Source of the DNA: Larix kaempferi
Lineage: Eukaryota; Streptophyta; Pinopsida; Pinales; Pinaceae
Length of the DNA: 64,000 nucleotides
Direction of reading: 5' to 3'
Assembly (NCBI GenBank): GCA_027924585.1
Contig: BSBM01000965.1
Span: 1,302,001 to 1,366,000 of the forward strand
A program made the translations under genes and the position numbers. The notes below the pieces were generated by a model. That model was not told the DNA's origin. It worked only from the letters and a program-made list of their open reading frames with translations, and did no database searches. Below are positions 34,609-43,420 of this stretch, piece by piece. Each line of letters starts with the position of its first letter. Position 1 is the first letter of the stretch.

Positions 34609-34620
34609 TGGTATCAGAGC
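34609..34620 (+). other. L2b primer-binding site
   Basis: TGGTATCAGAGC immediately after the LTR; perfect tRNA-iMet type. The following bases (taacctgaaggaagac) parallel those in L3 (ttaactgagaagaagac). Confidence 0.95.
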
Positions 34621-36814
34621 TAACCTGAAGGAAGACAAGGTATGGCACTAAAGACATTTGCTTTACTTACGACAATTTGAAGGTTAGGGTTTTACATAGC
34701 AAAAACCAGTCATCGTAGCACTTTCGCTATAAATCCGTTTTGGCGAAGTTTTCGGATCTGAAATTGTTACAGGACGAAGATAAAATCTCCAGGTACCTTG
34801 TGTCCAAAGGACAACCTCTAATTCGTTGTACTTTGTAATTTATGATCTGTACAATATAGGGTTTCTGCCTCTTCCAGATCTGAGTCAAAATCAGGTGACC
34901 TTGGGAAAAAGGTCATAACTTGGGCTAGGAAGCTCCAAATGAAATTTCGTGAAAAGTGACAGGTAGTACACAGACTGTACTATCTCAGAAAACTTTTTCA
35001 GGGGCCGAAGTTGAATAAGTGACACGTGGAACGCCGTACAAGTTCGCTCTCCTGTATTATCCCATAAACAGGTCATGTTGCGAAACTTGGCATAACTCTC
35101 TCTCAGAGAATCCAATTTAGGTCAGACCTGTCAGGATGGAAAGATAACAGGCCGATATATCTCAGAAAACTTTTTCAGAGGCCGAAGGTCAAACAGTGAC
35201 ACGTGGCACGCCGTACAAGTTCGCTCTCCTGTATTTTCCCAAAACAGGTCACGTTGCGACATTTGGCATAACTCTCTCTCAGAACATCCAATTGAGGTCA
35301 GACCTGTCAGGATGGAAAGCTAACAGGTCAGGATATCTCAGAAAACTTTTTCAGACCCCGTGGATCAAAAATTTCGGAGTTACACCAGAAACAATCAGGT
35401 ACATATTTCTGTCAAAACAGAATTATTTTTTGGTACCTTCATTCATGGCTTCCGGAATTTAGGGCTTTGAAGAAAGTTGGAATTTTTGTAATCGGAGACC
35501 ACGGCTGGATGCTACTCATCAAAATAGAAATTTAGAGACCAAGATCAGAATTTTTGGTTGGGCAGAAGGCCGGGCTTGATTAGACCCTAGTTCGGGACTT
35601 TGATCAGAAAAGTGGAAAATTAGGGCTTCTGTAAAAATGGGAATTTTTGAAATCTGTGACCACGGCTGGAAGCTCCTCAGAAAAATAGAAGCTTAGAGCT
35701 TTGGATCAAACCTTTTGATGGGGCAAAAGAGTGGGCTTCATCAAACCCCAGTTCAGGGTCACGTCCAGTGAATCCGAAAGTTTCAAAGGCAAAATTAAGG
35801 AGTAAAACTTTGCAGTTTTCAAATTCTGAATATACCAGTTTGATCAGCTCATCAAGGTCCAGTTCTTGCAAATCAAGTGGATTGGGTTAATCCTAGAAGA
35901 AGATGGATTGGTCACCTGCATAAGTGAAGAATTTCCTGTCTCAGAGGGAGATGAGGATAAGGGCTTACATAAGAAGAATACAAGCGATCTCGACAGGTAT
36001 GACTCATTGAGGTATGTTTCGATATTTGTCCATGATTAAGTTTATGGTATGTTTGTCTTCAGGTTATTACAGTTAGTACAATTTTGATTTTAGATTTGTC
36101 GTATAACCTTAACAAAATTATGAATGCATGATAGAAGATATTAATTGGTTAGGGTGTTGACACTTATGATTGTACTAATGCATTATGATGTTGTGTGAGG
36201 TTGATGTTGTCTGCTAACAAGATACCGGTACATCACAAAAGACAAATCAGGTTCCATGACCATGAAAACATGAAGACAAAGACTCATCCATAATCTTTGT
36301 TCTACTTACGAGGTATGTATGACTTTGTTATATTATGCTTAACCTATGAGACATGCAGGTTCTAGCTCAGGATCTCTAAATCATTGAAGAGATTGTTTAG
36401 GTATGTTGTACATAACCAAGTAGGTATACTAATCCAGGTATGTTTCCCATGAATCTTACCTTGTGTTAGGATCCCTTATATAAGTATACTTGATATGATT
36501 GGTTATGCTTATTCATAAAGTTAGTAATCAAGGGTTTATGCATGATTTAATTAACCAGAAGAGTACTATGATCAAACAAGAACATGCATGAGTAAAAGAA
36601 GACTTACTTGAAACCCTGAATACTAATGATCATGACTATACATATTCAAGATTATTTAGAATTAGAATGTTTTGAGAATATACTAATGAATGAATGTTTG
36701 TGTATGAGATCATGAGGATGACACTAGTGCACACTTGAGCATGCACAGTGGTACAGAATGAATAGAAGTTCAAAGGACATATAGAAGATCAAGCGGGAGG
36801 CAACCACACAAACA
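34621..36814 (+). other. L2b non-coding leader with internal duplications
   Basis: No coding frame. It has a tandem duplication of about 177 bp (units at 34981 and 35158, third partial at 35334; each starts tatctcagaaaactttttca) and another of about 161 bp (35479 and 35640). A segment at 35815-35860 matches the L3 leader. From 35995 to 36443 the splice-donor-like aggtatg recurs five times. The rest has nothing I recognise. Confidence 0.75.
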
Positions 36815-37240
36815 TAAAAGATAAGTATTTGAGTTGTTATTTGAAATAGTAAATGATATTTCTTGTATGCATATTTGTATTCCTAGAACATATCATGCTG
36901 AGTGCAAACATTCATAGAGCATTGAACATTATACTACTAATATGCATATGATTGGTAAGTTGGACAAACATTCCATTGTTGCTTGTCTAGAATGAAACCT
37001 CTTTGCTGACATGCTAAGAGCTGTGCACACTCTCGATAGTATGTTCTGGTAGAGATGGAAGGCATCTAGATAGCCACTGTATGCATACAGGATATGGGAA
37101 AGTGTTGTGCCAAAGTATTGGTCAAGATAGTTGCATAACTATATAAATGATATCTGTATGCATAATAGGTTATCATGATTTCATGATTATGAAGGATTAC
37201 TAATCATGTACTTAATTTTGTTTTGTAGGAAAGATCATGA
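36815..37240 (+). other. L2b intron-like module shared with L3
   Basis: Homologous to 16930-17360 (minus). GTAAGT at 36955-36960, branch-like TACTAAT at 37198-37204 and TTTTGTAG ending at 37228 give a predicted 274-nt intron with about 25 nt from branch A to AG. All three signals occur at matching places in L3. Both modules also share the preceding aaagataagtattt. Confidence 0.7.
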
Positions 37241-37476
37241 AGAATAATGAACACCGAACAAGTGATGGATGTTCAACAAGAAGATTTACAAATCAAACAA
37301 AATATAGAAGGCTTGTGGCTAGAAGATTCTCTTAGAAAGAGGAAGAGAATCATGATGAGATGTTTGCTCCAAGTGGCTAGATAAGACCATTCTCTTAATG
37401 GTGCAATTAAAGAAGAAGTGTGAATCAGGTTCTGTATGGGTTCCCAGGATCGATAGTATATTGATGAGAATACATG

Positions 37477-38235
37477 TGGGGATTGTATCATCCTTGAACA
37501 CTTGTTCTAAAGTGAGCCGTAGACAGGTGTCTCCGAGAAAGAAAAGGGATTGGATCATCCCTGGACTTTCAGTCCTAAAGAGAGTCGTAGACGTAAGGTC
37601 TCCGAGAATGAAGTCCTTAGTGGACAGTTAAGGGGATTGGATCATCCCTGGACTTTCAGTCCTAAAGAGAGTCGTAGACGTAAGGTCTCCGAGAATGAAG
37701 TCCTTAGTGGACAGTTAAGGGGATTGGATCATCCCTGGACTTTCAGTCCTAAAGAGAGCCGTAGACGTGAGGTCTCCGAGAATGAAGTCCTTAGTGGACA
37801 GTTAAGGGGATTGGATCATCCCTGGACTTTCAGTCCTAAAGAGAGTCGTAGACGTAAGGTCTCCGAGAATGAAGTCCTTAGTGGACAGTTAAGGGGATTG
37901 GATCATCCCTGGACTTTCAGTCCTAAAGAGAGCCGTAGACGTGAGGTCTCCGAGAATGAAGTCCTTAGTGGACAGTTGAAGGGATTGGATCATCCCTAGA
38001 CTTTCAGTCCTAAAGAGAGCCGTAGACGTGAGGTCTCCGAGAATGAAGTCCTTAGTGGACAGTTGAGGGGATTGGATCATCCCTGGACTTTCAGTCCTAA
38101 AGAGAGCCGTAGACGTAAGGTCTCCGAGAAGTGGGGATTGTATCATCCCCGGACCTTGGTCCCTGAATTGATCCGTAGACGTATGGTCTTCGAGAATAAA
38201 GTGATGGGGATTGCATCATCCCGGAACCACTAGTT
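37477..38235 (+). repeat. L2b array 1: 87-bp tandem repeat, about 7 copies plus diverged ends
   Basis: ggattggatcatccctgg starts at 37547, 37634, 37721, 37808, 37895, 37982 and 38069, exactly 87 bp apart. Each unit carries four short hairpins: GGGAT-TGGATC-ATCCC, GGACT-TTC-AGTCC, AGAC-GTAAG-GTCT and GTCC-TTAGT-GGAC. Because 87 is divisible by 3 a 149-codon repetitive frame results. Confidence 0.95.
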
Positions 38236-38240
38236 CAAAA

Positions 38241-38800
38241 TGTACGTGAGGACTGCATCGTCCATGAACTGGGTTCAAAATGTACGTGAGGACTGCATCG
38301 TCCATGAACTGGGTTCAAAATGTACGTGAGGACTGCATCGTCCATGAACTGGGTTCAAAATGTACGTGAGGACTGCATCGTCCATGAACTGGGTTCAAAA
38401 TGTACGTGAGGACTGCATCGTCCATGAACTGGGTTCAAAATGTACGTGAGGACTGCATCGTCCATGAACTGGGTTCAAAATGTACGTGAGGACTGCATCG
38501 TCCATGAACTGGGTTCAAAATGTACGTGAGGACTGCATCGTCCATGAACTGGGTTCAAAATGTACGTGAGGACTGCATCGTCCATGAACTGGGTTCAAAA
38601 TGTACGTGAGGACTGCATCGTCCATGAACTGGGTTCAAAATGTACGTGAGGACTGCATCGTCCATGAACTGGGTTCAAAATGTACGTGAGGACTGCATCA
38701 TCCATGAACTGGGTTCAAAATGTACGTGAGGATTGCATCGTCCATGAACTGGGTTCAAAATGTACGTGAGGACTGCATCGTCCATGAACTGGGTTCAAAA
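38241..38800 (+). repeat. L2b array 2: 40-bp tandem repeat, 14 near-identical copies
   Basis: Unit starts tgtacgtgag; 14 full copies in exact 40-bp register with two single-base variants. Two hairpins per unit: GGAC-TGCATC-GTCC and TGAAC-TGG-GTTCA. Very high identity implies recent amplification. Confidence 0.97.
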
Positions 38801-38810
38801 TGTACGTGAT

Positions 38811-39735
38811 GGGATTGCATCGTCCCTAGACATGAGACTTGTCTTAAAGTGATAAGGACTAATCATCCTGTAAGTAGATTGGGATTGCATCGTCCCTAGA
38901 CATGGTGAGGTGTCTTAAAGTGATAAGGACTAATCCTCCTGTAAGTAGATTGGGATTGCATCGTCCCTAGACATGGTGAAGTGTCTTAAAATGATAAGGA
39001 CTAATCATCCTGTAAGTAGATTGGGATTGCATCGTCCCTAGACATGGTGAGGTGTCTTAAACTAATAAGGACTAATCATCCTGTAAGTAGATTGGGATTG
39101 CATCATCCCTAGACATGGTGAGGTGTCTTAAAGTGATAAGGACTAATCATCTTGTAAGTAGATTGGGATTGCATCGTCCCTAGACATGGTAAGGTGTCTT
39201 AAAGTGATAAGGACTAATCATCCTGTAAGTTGATTCAGGATTGCATCATCCCTAGACATGGTGAGGTGTCTTAAAGTGATAAGGACTAATCATCCTGTAA
39301 GTAGATTGGGATTGAATCGTCCCTAGACATGGTGAGGTGTCTTAAACTGATAAGGACTAATCATCCTGTAAGTAGATTGGGATTGCATCATCCCTAGTCA
39401 TGGTGAGGTGTCTTAAAGTGAGAAGGACTAATCATCTTTTAAGTAGATTGGGATTGCATCGTCCCTAGACATGGTAAGGTGTCTTAAAGTGATAAGGACT
39501 AATCATCCTGTAAGTTGATTCGGGATTGCATCATCCTTAGACATGGTGAGGTGTCTTAAAAGGATAAGGATTGATCATCCTGTAAGTTGATCTGGATTGC
39601 ATCATCCATAGACATGAGAGATGTCTTAAATTGAGAGGGATTGATCATCCCATAAGTGGATCAGGATTGTATCATCCTTGGACCTATGTCCTAAAGTGAG
39701 AGGGATTGACCATCCCGTAATTGGATCATGTGTGT
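38811..39735 (+). repeat. L2b array 3: about 71-bp tandem repeat, 13 copies
   Basis: gggattgcatcgtccctaga-type units start near 38811, 38881, 38952, 39023, 39094, 39165, 39237, 39308, 39379, 39450, 39522, 39593 and 39661. Three hairpins per unit: GGGAT-TGCATC-ATCCC (or GTCCC), AGACA-TGGTGAGG-TGTCT and AGGA-CTAATCA-TCCT. End units diverge but keep pairing. Confidence 0.95.
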
Positions 39736-39749
39736 TGCAGGGTATGCTG

Positions 39750-39990
39750 CTGTTGTGTATACTTGTATCAGTGTGGATACTTGTATTGATAGATGTATTA
39801 GTGAGAATACATGCTTTTGATGATAGATGTATTAGTGAGAATACATGCTTTTGATGATAGATGTATTAGTGAGAATACATGCTTTTGATGATATATGTAT
39901 TAGTAAGAATACATGTTTTGATGATAGATGTATTGGTGAGAATACATACTTTTGATGATACATGTATTGATTAATGTACTTGTATGGTTG
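39750..39990 (+). repeat. L2b array 4: about 34-bp tandem repeat, about 5 copies
   Basis: Unit gatagatgtattagtgagaa then tacatgcttttgat. Each forms ATGTATT-AGTGAG-AATACAT; the flanking variant is GTATC-AGTGTG-GATAC. Loops resemble the sense-strand AGGTG loops of L3 array C. Confidence 0.92.
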
Positions 39991-40004
39991 AGGATACTTA
40001 TGTT

Positions 40005-40520
40005 GTAGATCGAGATGATCCAGATGCTGTAGATCGAGATGATCCAGATGCTGTAGATCGAGATGATCCAGATGTTGTAGATCGAGATGATCCAGATGCT
40101 GTAGATCGAGATGATCCAGATGCTGTAGATGAGATGATCCAGATGCTGTAGATCGAGATGATCCAGATGTTATAGATCGAGATGATCCAGATGCTGTAGA
40201 TCGAGATGATCCAGATGCTGTAGATCGAGATGATCCAGATGCTGTAGATCGTGATGATCCAGATGCTGTAGATCGTGATGATCCAGATGCTGTAGATCGA
40301 GATGATCCAGATGCTGTAGATCGAGATGATCCAGATGCTGTAGATCGAGATGATCCAGATGCTGTAGATGAGATGATCCAGATGCTGTAGATCGAGATGA
40401 TCCAGATGTTATAGATCGAGATGATCTAGATGCTGTAGATCGAGATGATCCAGATGTTGTAGATCGTGATGATCCAGATGCTGTAGATCGAGATGATCCA
40501 GATGCTGTAGATCGAGATGA
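40005..40520 (+). repeat. L2b array 5: 24-bp tandem repeat, about 21 copies
   Basis: Unit gatgctgtagatcgagatga then tcca. It contains GATC-GAGAT-GATC. A few units vary (gatcgtgat, or a 3-bp loss giving gatgagatg). The minus-strand open frame through it is a by-product. Confidence 0.95.
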
Positions 40521-40650
40521 TATGACGATGCTGATGATCGTGAGATGACGATGCTGATGATCGTGAGATGACGATGCTGATGATCGTGAGATGACGATGC
40601 TGTTGATCATGTGATGACGATGCTGATGATCGTGTGATGGCGATGCTGAC
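40521..40650 (+). repeat. L2b array 6: 23-bp tandem repeat, 5 copies
   Basis: Unit gatgacgatgctgatgatcg then tga, with hairpin ACGAT-GCTGATG-ATCGT in most units. Confidence 0.9.
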
Positions 40651-40870
40651 AATCGTGAGGATTCAGATATTGATGTTGCTGTAGCTGTTTGAGTGCTGCA
40701 GAAGATAAAGACTCAGTACTGAAGATGTTGATGTTCCAGTATTGAAGATATTCCAGTAACTGGTTGAGTTACTGATGATGTTGAGAAAGCTTCCAATGAT
40801 TTATAGATGTATCATGTATGATGTTGATGACTCCTTGCTCGTGCAGATACTGTTATAATATCCTTCTCGT
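40651..40870 (+). other. L2b segment between arrays and polypurine tract
   Basis: Degenerate gatgttgatg-type sequence, no frame or clear repeat unit. Confidence 0.6.
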
Positions 40871-40880
40871 TAAGGGGGAG
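40871..40880 (+). other. L2b polypurine tract
   Basis: taagggggag directly before the 3' LTR start TGTTGAG. Confidence 0.92.
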
Positions 40881-41485
40881 TGTTGAGATATTGTAACTTC
40901 AAAGAATATTATATTTGTACTTTATTATTCCGGAGATGATTCATTCCTCCGTGAAGATCTTATTGTATATCCGGAGATGTTTATTCCTCCGTCGGAATGT
41001 GGTAACTTGGGTTATTAGACTTCCCTAGTGGGGGTCGGCCCTGTATGTGTTATGTGGGTCAAAGGGTTATTAGACCACCCTAGAGGGGTCGGCCCAGTCA
41101 GTTATAATGGGGTATTTAACCTAATGGTTAAATACGAGCCTACATGTACTTGTGTAAAATACATATCAGAGTAGTGTATAAATAGAGGAGGTGTGTTCCT
41201 CATTATACACATTCACTTACTTGAGGATAACGCACTTGTGGAGGAGAGGTCTGCTATTGTGGAGGAGGAGATCATGTCTCAGGGTTTCATCTTTGTATAT
41301 TGCTGGTCATCTATATTGAGGAAGCTTTGCTGGGTTTTCTACCCCATGAGGGTTTCCCAGGATAAATCTCTGTCTCTTGTGTTTATGTTGTGCTTGTTGT
41401 TTCTTCAGTGATCCTGTATATGCTATTATTGTGAAATGGAATGTAATGCTGCTATTTTCTGTCTTAGCATCTTGAATTTTAAACA
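40881..41485 (+). repeat. L2b 3' LTR (605 bp)
   Basis: Identical to the 5' LTR except at two positions. Followed by the target duplication gccac. The 72-codon open frame inside both LTRs is not recognisable as a gene. Confidence 0.97.
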
Positions 41486-41707
41486 GCCACCTTGAAAGTT
41501 CCTCTTCTGGAAGGTCAGCTTTGACAACCACTCGTACAAAATGTCCGAGAATTCATAGAAAATCCATTCGTGTGGACCGTCGTGAATATATCTTCCCAGC
41601 CAGTGATCTACTGTCAGTCGCGTGTTCCGTCTTTCTTCCTTAGCAAACTCTCGCAATTTTTGATCAAACCAGCGTTGTATCTCCGGCTTCGTCGGGTGCC
41701 ACAACAT
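41486..41707 (-). pseudogene. L1b gag N-terminal piece
   Basis: Minus-strand frame from Met at 41707: MLWHPTKPEIQRWFDQKLRE, then EERRNTRLTVDHWLGRYIHD and WIFYEFSDILYEWLSKLTF. No stop is seen up to the L2b insertion. It would be the start of the L1b gag-pol, about 25 nt after the primer site; the continuation is at 34003. Confidence 0.7.
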
Positions 41708-41727
41708 GACCTCCTTTTACTCTACAC

Positions 41728-41748
41728 ATGGTCCCGACAACGAACCAT
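41728..41748 (-). other. L1b probable primer-binding site
   Basis: Minus strand TGGTTCGTTGTCGGGACC, starting 1-2 nt after the LTR end GGTCAACA. It resembles the TGGCGCCGTTGCCGGGGA-type site used by many plant gypsy elements, with several mismatches. Confidence 0.5.
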
Positions 41749-41749
41749 T

Positions 41750-42516
41750 TGTTGACCAACGCGACCTCTATAGACAGGGGTTCGCCTCATTATCAACACA
41801 TACCGCAGTCTCCCTAGTCACCGGCCCGGGTAGGTTTGAGCCCACCCAGCAACACCCGCAGAGCAGATGAGGTCTCGCCCGAGGCGTCTAGGAAGAGCAA
41901 ATGGAACCATGTTTCCGCCGAGGGAGGAGGAGAGTTGTGGTTGCACGGACTAGCTCAATTGTAGTACTTAAACAGAAACTTTAAACATTCAACATGGAGT
42001 TATAACATATTACTTAATCACAGCATTTATCATCACAGCAACAGTAATCAAACATTGCATCAAGAAAATATAACAACATTCACATATCACAACATTGCAC
42101 AAAAATCGTACCAAAACATCATCATGTTATTACTGTCGCAGTCATATACCAGAAGCAAAACATAGATATTTGTACACATACATCTCCTTATCTCTCGCCT
42201 ACTATTCTCTCTCTAAACCTTACAACTCTCATCTATTTATAGGCCTCTACCATTACAATGTTTGTCCACATACAAATGACTTCCTAACCGACACTACGGA
42301 CAAATGACCCAATATCTAACTGACTCGGTCCAAATGACCCAAAAACCCGCATAATGTGGTACAATTGACTCAATATTACATAACATATGGTCAAAGTGAC
42401 CCAAAACCCGCCAACTGCGGTATCCTTTAACACAAAATACTCCTTTCACGCCCTCATCCGATGTGTCGCAGCATCGGCGGTACTGCGACATTTCCCCATC
42501 GAACCACCTGCCAACA
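41750..42516 (-). repeat. L1b 5' LTR (767 bp)
   Basis: Partner of 25387-26153 with the same length and orientation; TATA box at 42234-42241 (minus strand). Confidence 0.9.
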
Positions 42517-43420
42517 TGCGCGCTATCCTTCGTTCATCAGAGCTAGCTTCTTCCTCACTGTCACTCTCTCCATCTTCCTAGTTTGGAAATTTTGAAGCAA
42601 AGTGGCCTATCCCTCCACATCCAAAACATTTGAAATTAAATTTATTCTTATACTTACCATGTCCTCTCTTCAAATTTCTCACCAAGTTTGATTCTTTCTC
42701 ATCTAATTAATTACACGAGTCTTTGTCATGTTCATGTTTAACTTTTCTAGTAGCTTTAAAGGCCGTTTCTTTTCTGATTGGATTTTCCCTTTTAGTTATC
42801 ATCTCATACGCGGTCATAATTCCTTAAAGCTCATCATTTATCGAATCTTCAAGATTATCTCTATCTTCTAACACAGATTCTTTTGAATCAAATCTTGGAG
42901 TTAAAGTTCTCAGTATCTTCTACGCAATTGATTCTCCATCTAGTGTGACTCCAAGACTTTCGATGGCATTAGCTAACTCCTCAACTCGTAGGAAATATGA
43001 GGCAATATTTTCTTCATCTTTCATCTTCAAGGACTCATATAATCCAGAGTAATTATGTAGCTTTCCCTTCTTTAATTTCTCATCATCTTCGTAGACATTT
43101 CTAAGTTTATCCCACACATCCTTGGTTGAGGTGCAATGCATGACTTTAGTGATTTCAATGTCAATTAAACCGTATAGTAGTGCATTCCTAGCTCTTTCAT
43201 TACATTCATATTGTCTCTTCTCAGCTAGATCAACTAGTGCGGTTGTTGGAACATTATAACCATCCACAATGGACTACTAGACATCAGATCCGATGGATTG
43301 CATATATAATTCCATTCTTATCCTACAGAAGGTGTAGTTGGTTCCATCAAATCTTGATGCCCTGTTGGTGGAGAGACCTTCCTACTTGTCCATATCTACG
43401 CACATATCTATCTTCCATAT
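42517..43420 (-). pseudogene. L0 gag, N-terminal piece (UBN2 and zinc knuckle)
   Basis: Minus strand from about 43410: MDK...STNRASRFDGTNYTF and R.RMELYMQSIG, then an open frame 42920-43267 (115 codons) with ALLYGLIDIEITKVMHCTST, DVWDKLRNVYEDDEKLKK and SYFLRVEELANAIESLG. This is the copia UBN2 gag. Near 42600-42650 lies a zinc knuckle CFGCGGIGHFASKF (last Cys changed to Phe), then an acidic EEEASSDE stretch ending at the L1b insertion point 42516. The rest of the gene is at 25386 and 6697. Confidence 0.75.

Larger units (their letters stand above)
34004..41485 (+). mobile_element. L2b: young non-coding LTR retrotransposon with hairpin arrays (7482 bp)
   Basis: Complete element: 605-bp LTRs at both ends differing at 2 positions (34413 region a/c and 34511 region c/t), a perfect 5-bp duplication gccac (33999-34003 and 41486-41490), a perfect primer site and a strong polypurine tract. 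The 6.3-kb interior contains no gag, protease, integrase, RT or RNase H. It has a leader, an intron-like module and about 3.2 kb of tandem repeats. It is non-autonomous and, from LTR identity, the youngest element here. Shared LTR ends, primer site, leader, module and polypurine tract tie it to L3. Confidence 0.95.
25387..42516 (-). mobile_element. L1b: Ty3/gypsy element, minus strand, split by L2b
   Basis: Two 767-bp LTRs (25387-26153 and 41750-42516) with gag, protease, RT, RNase H and integrase between them on the minus strand. On the minus strand, flanking 5-mers are gcgca (before the 5' LTR) and gtaca (after the 3' LTR); the two mismatches are both CpG-type transitions. The L0 gag continues on both sides. 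L2b is inserted in its gag at 34004. Without L2b the element is about 9.6 kb. Confidence 0.9.

Noticed and set aside
34609-34620. tRNA gene
   Set aside because: Only the 12-nt primer-binding complement is present; the same holds at 871, 20134 and 47372. No tRNA fold in the flanks.
38241-38800. CRISPR-like regular repeat
   Set aside because: The 40-bp units follow each other with no unique spacers, and the tract lies between the primer site and polypurine tract of a plant LTR element. It is a tandem repeat.
37477-40650. Stand-alone satellite or centromeric DNA
   Set aside because: The arrays lie inside a bounded LTR element with a target duplication, not in open chromosomal DNA.
40170-40652. 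160-codon minus-strand ORF
   Set aside because: It reads through the 24-bp and 23-bp repeats and gives a low-complexity Asp/His/Leu/Ser product; a by-product of unit length.
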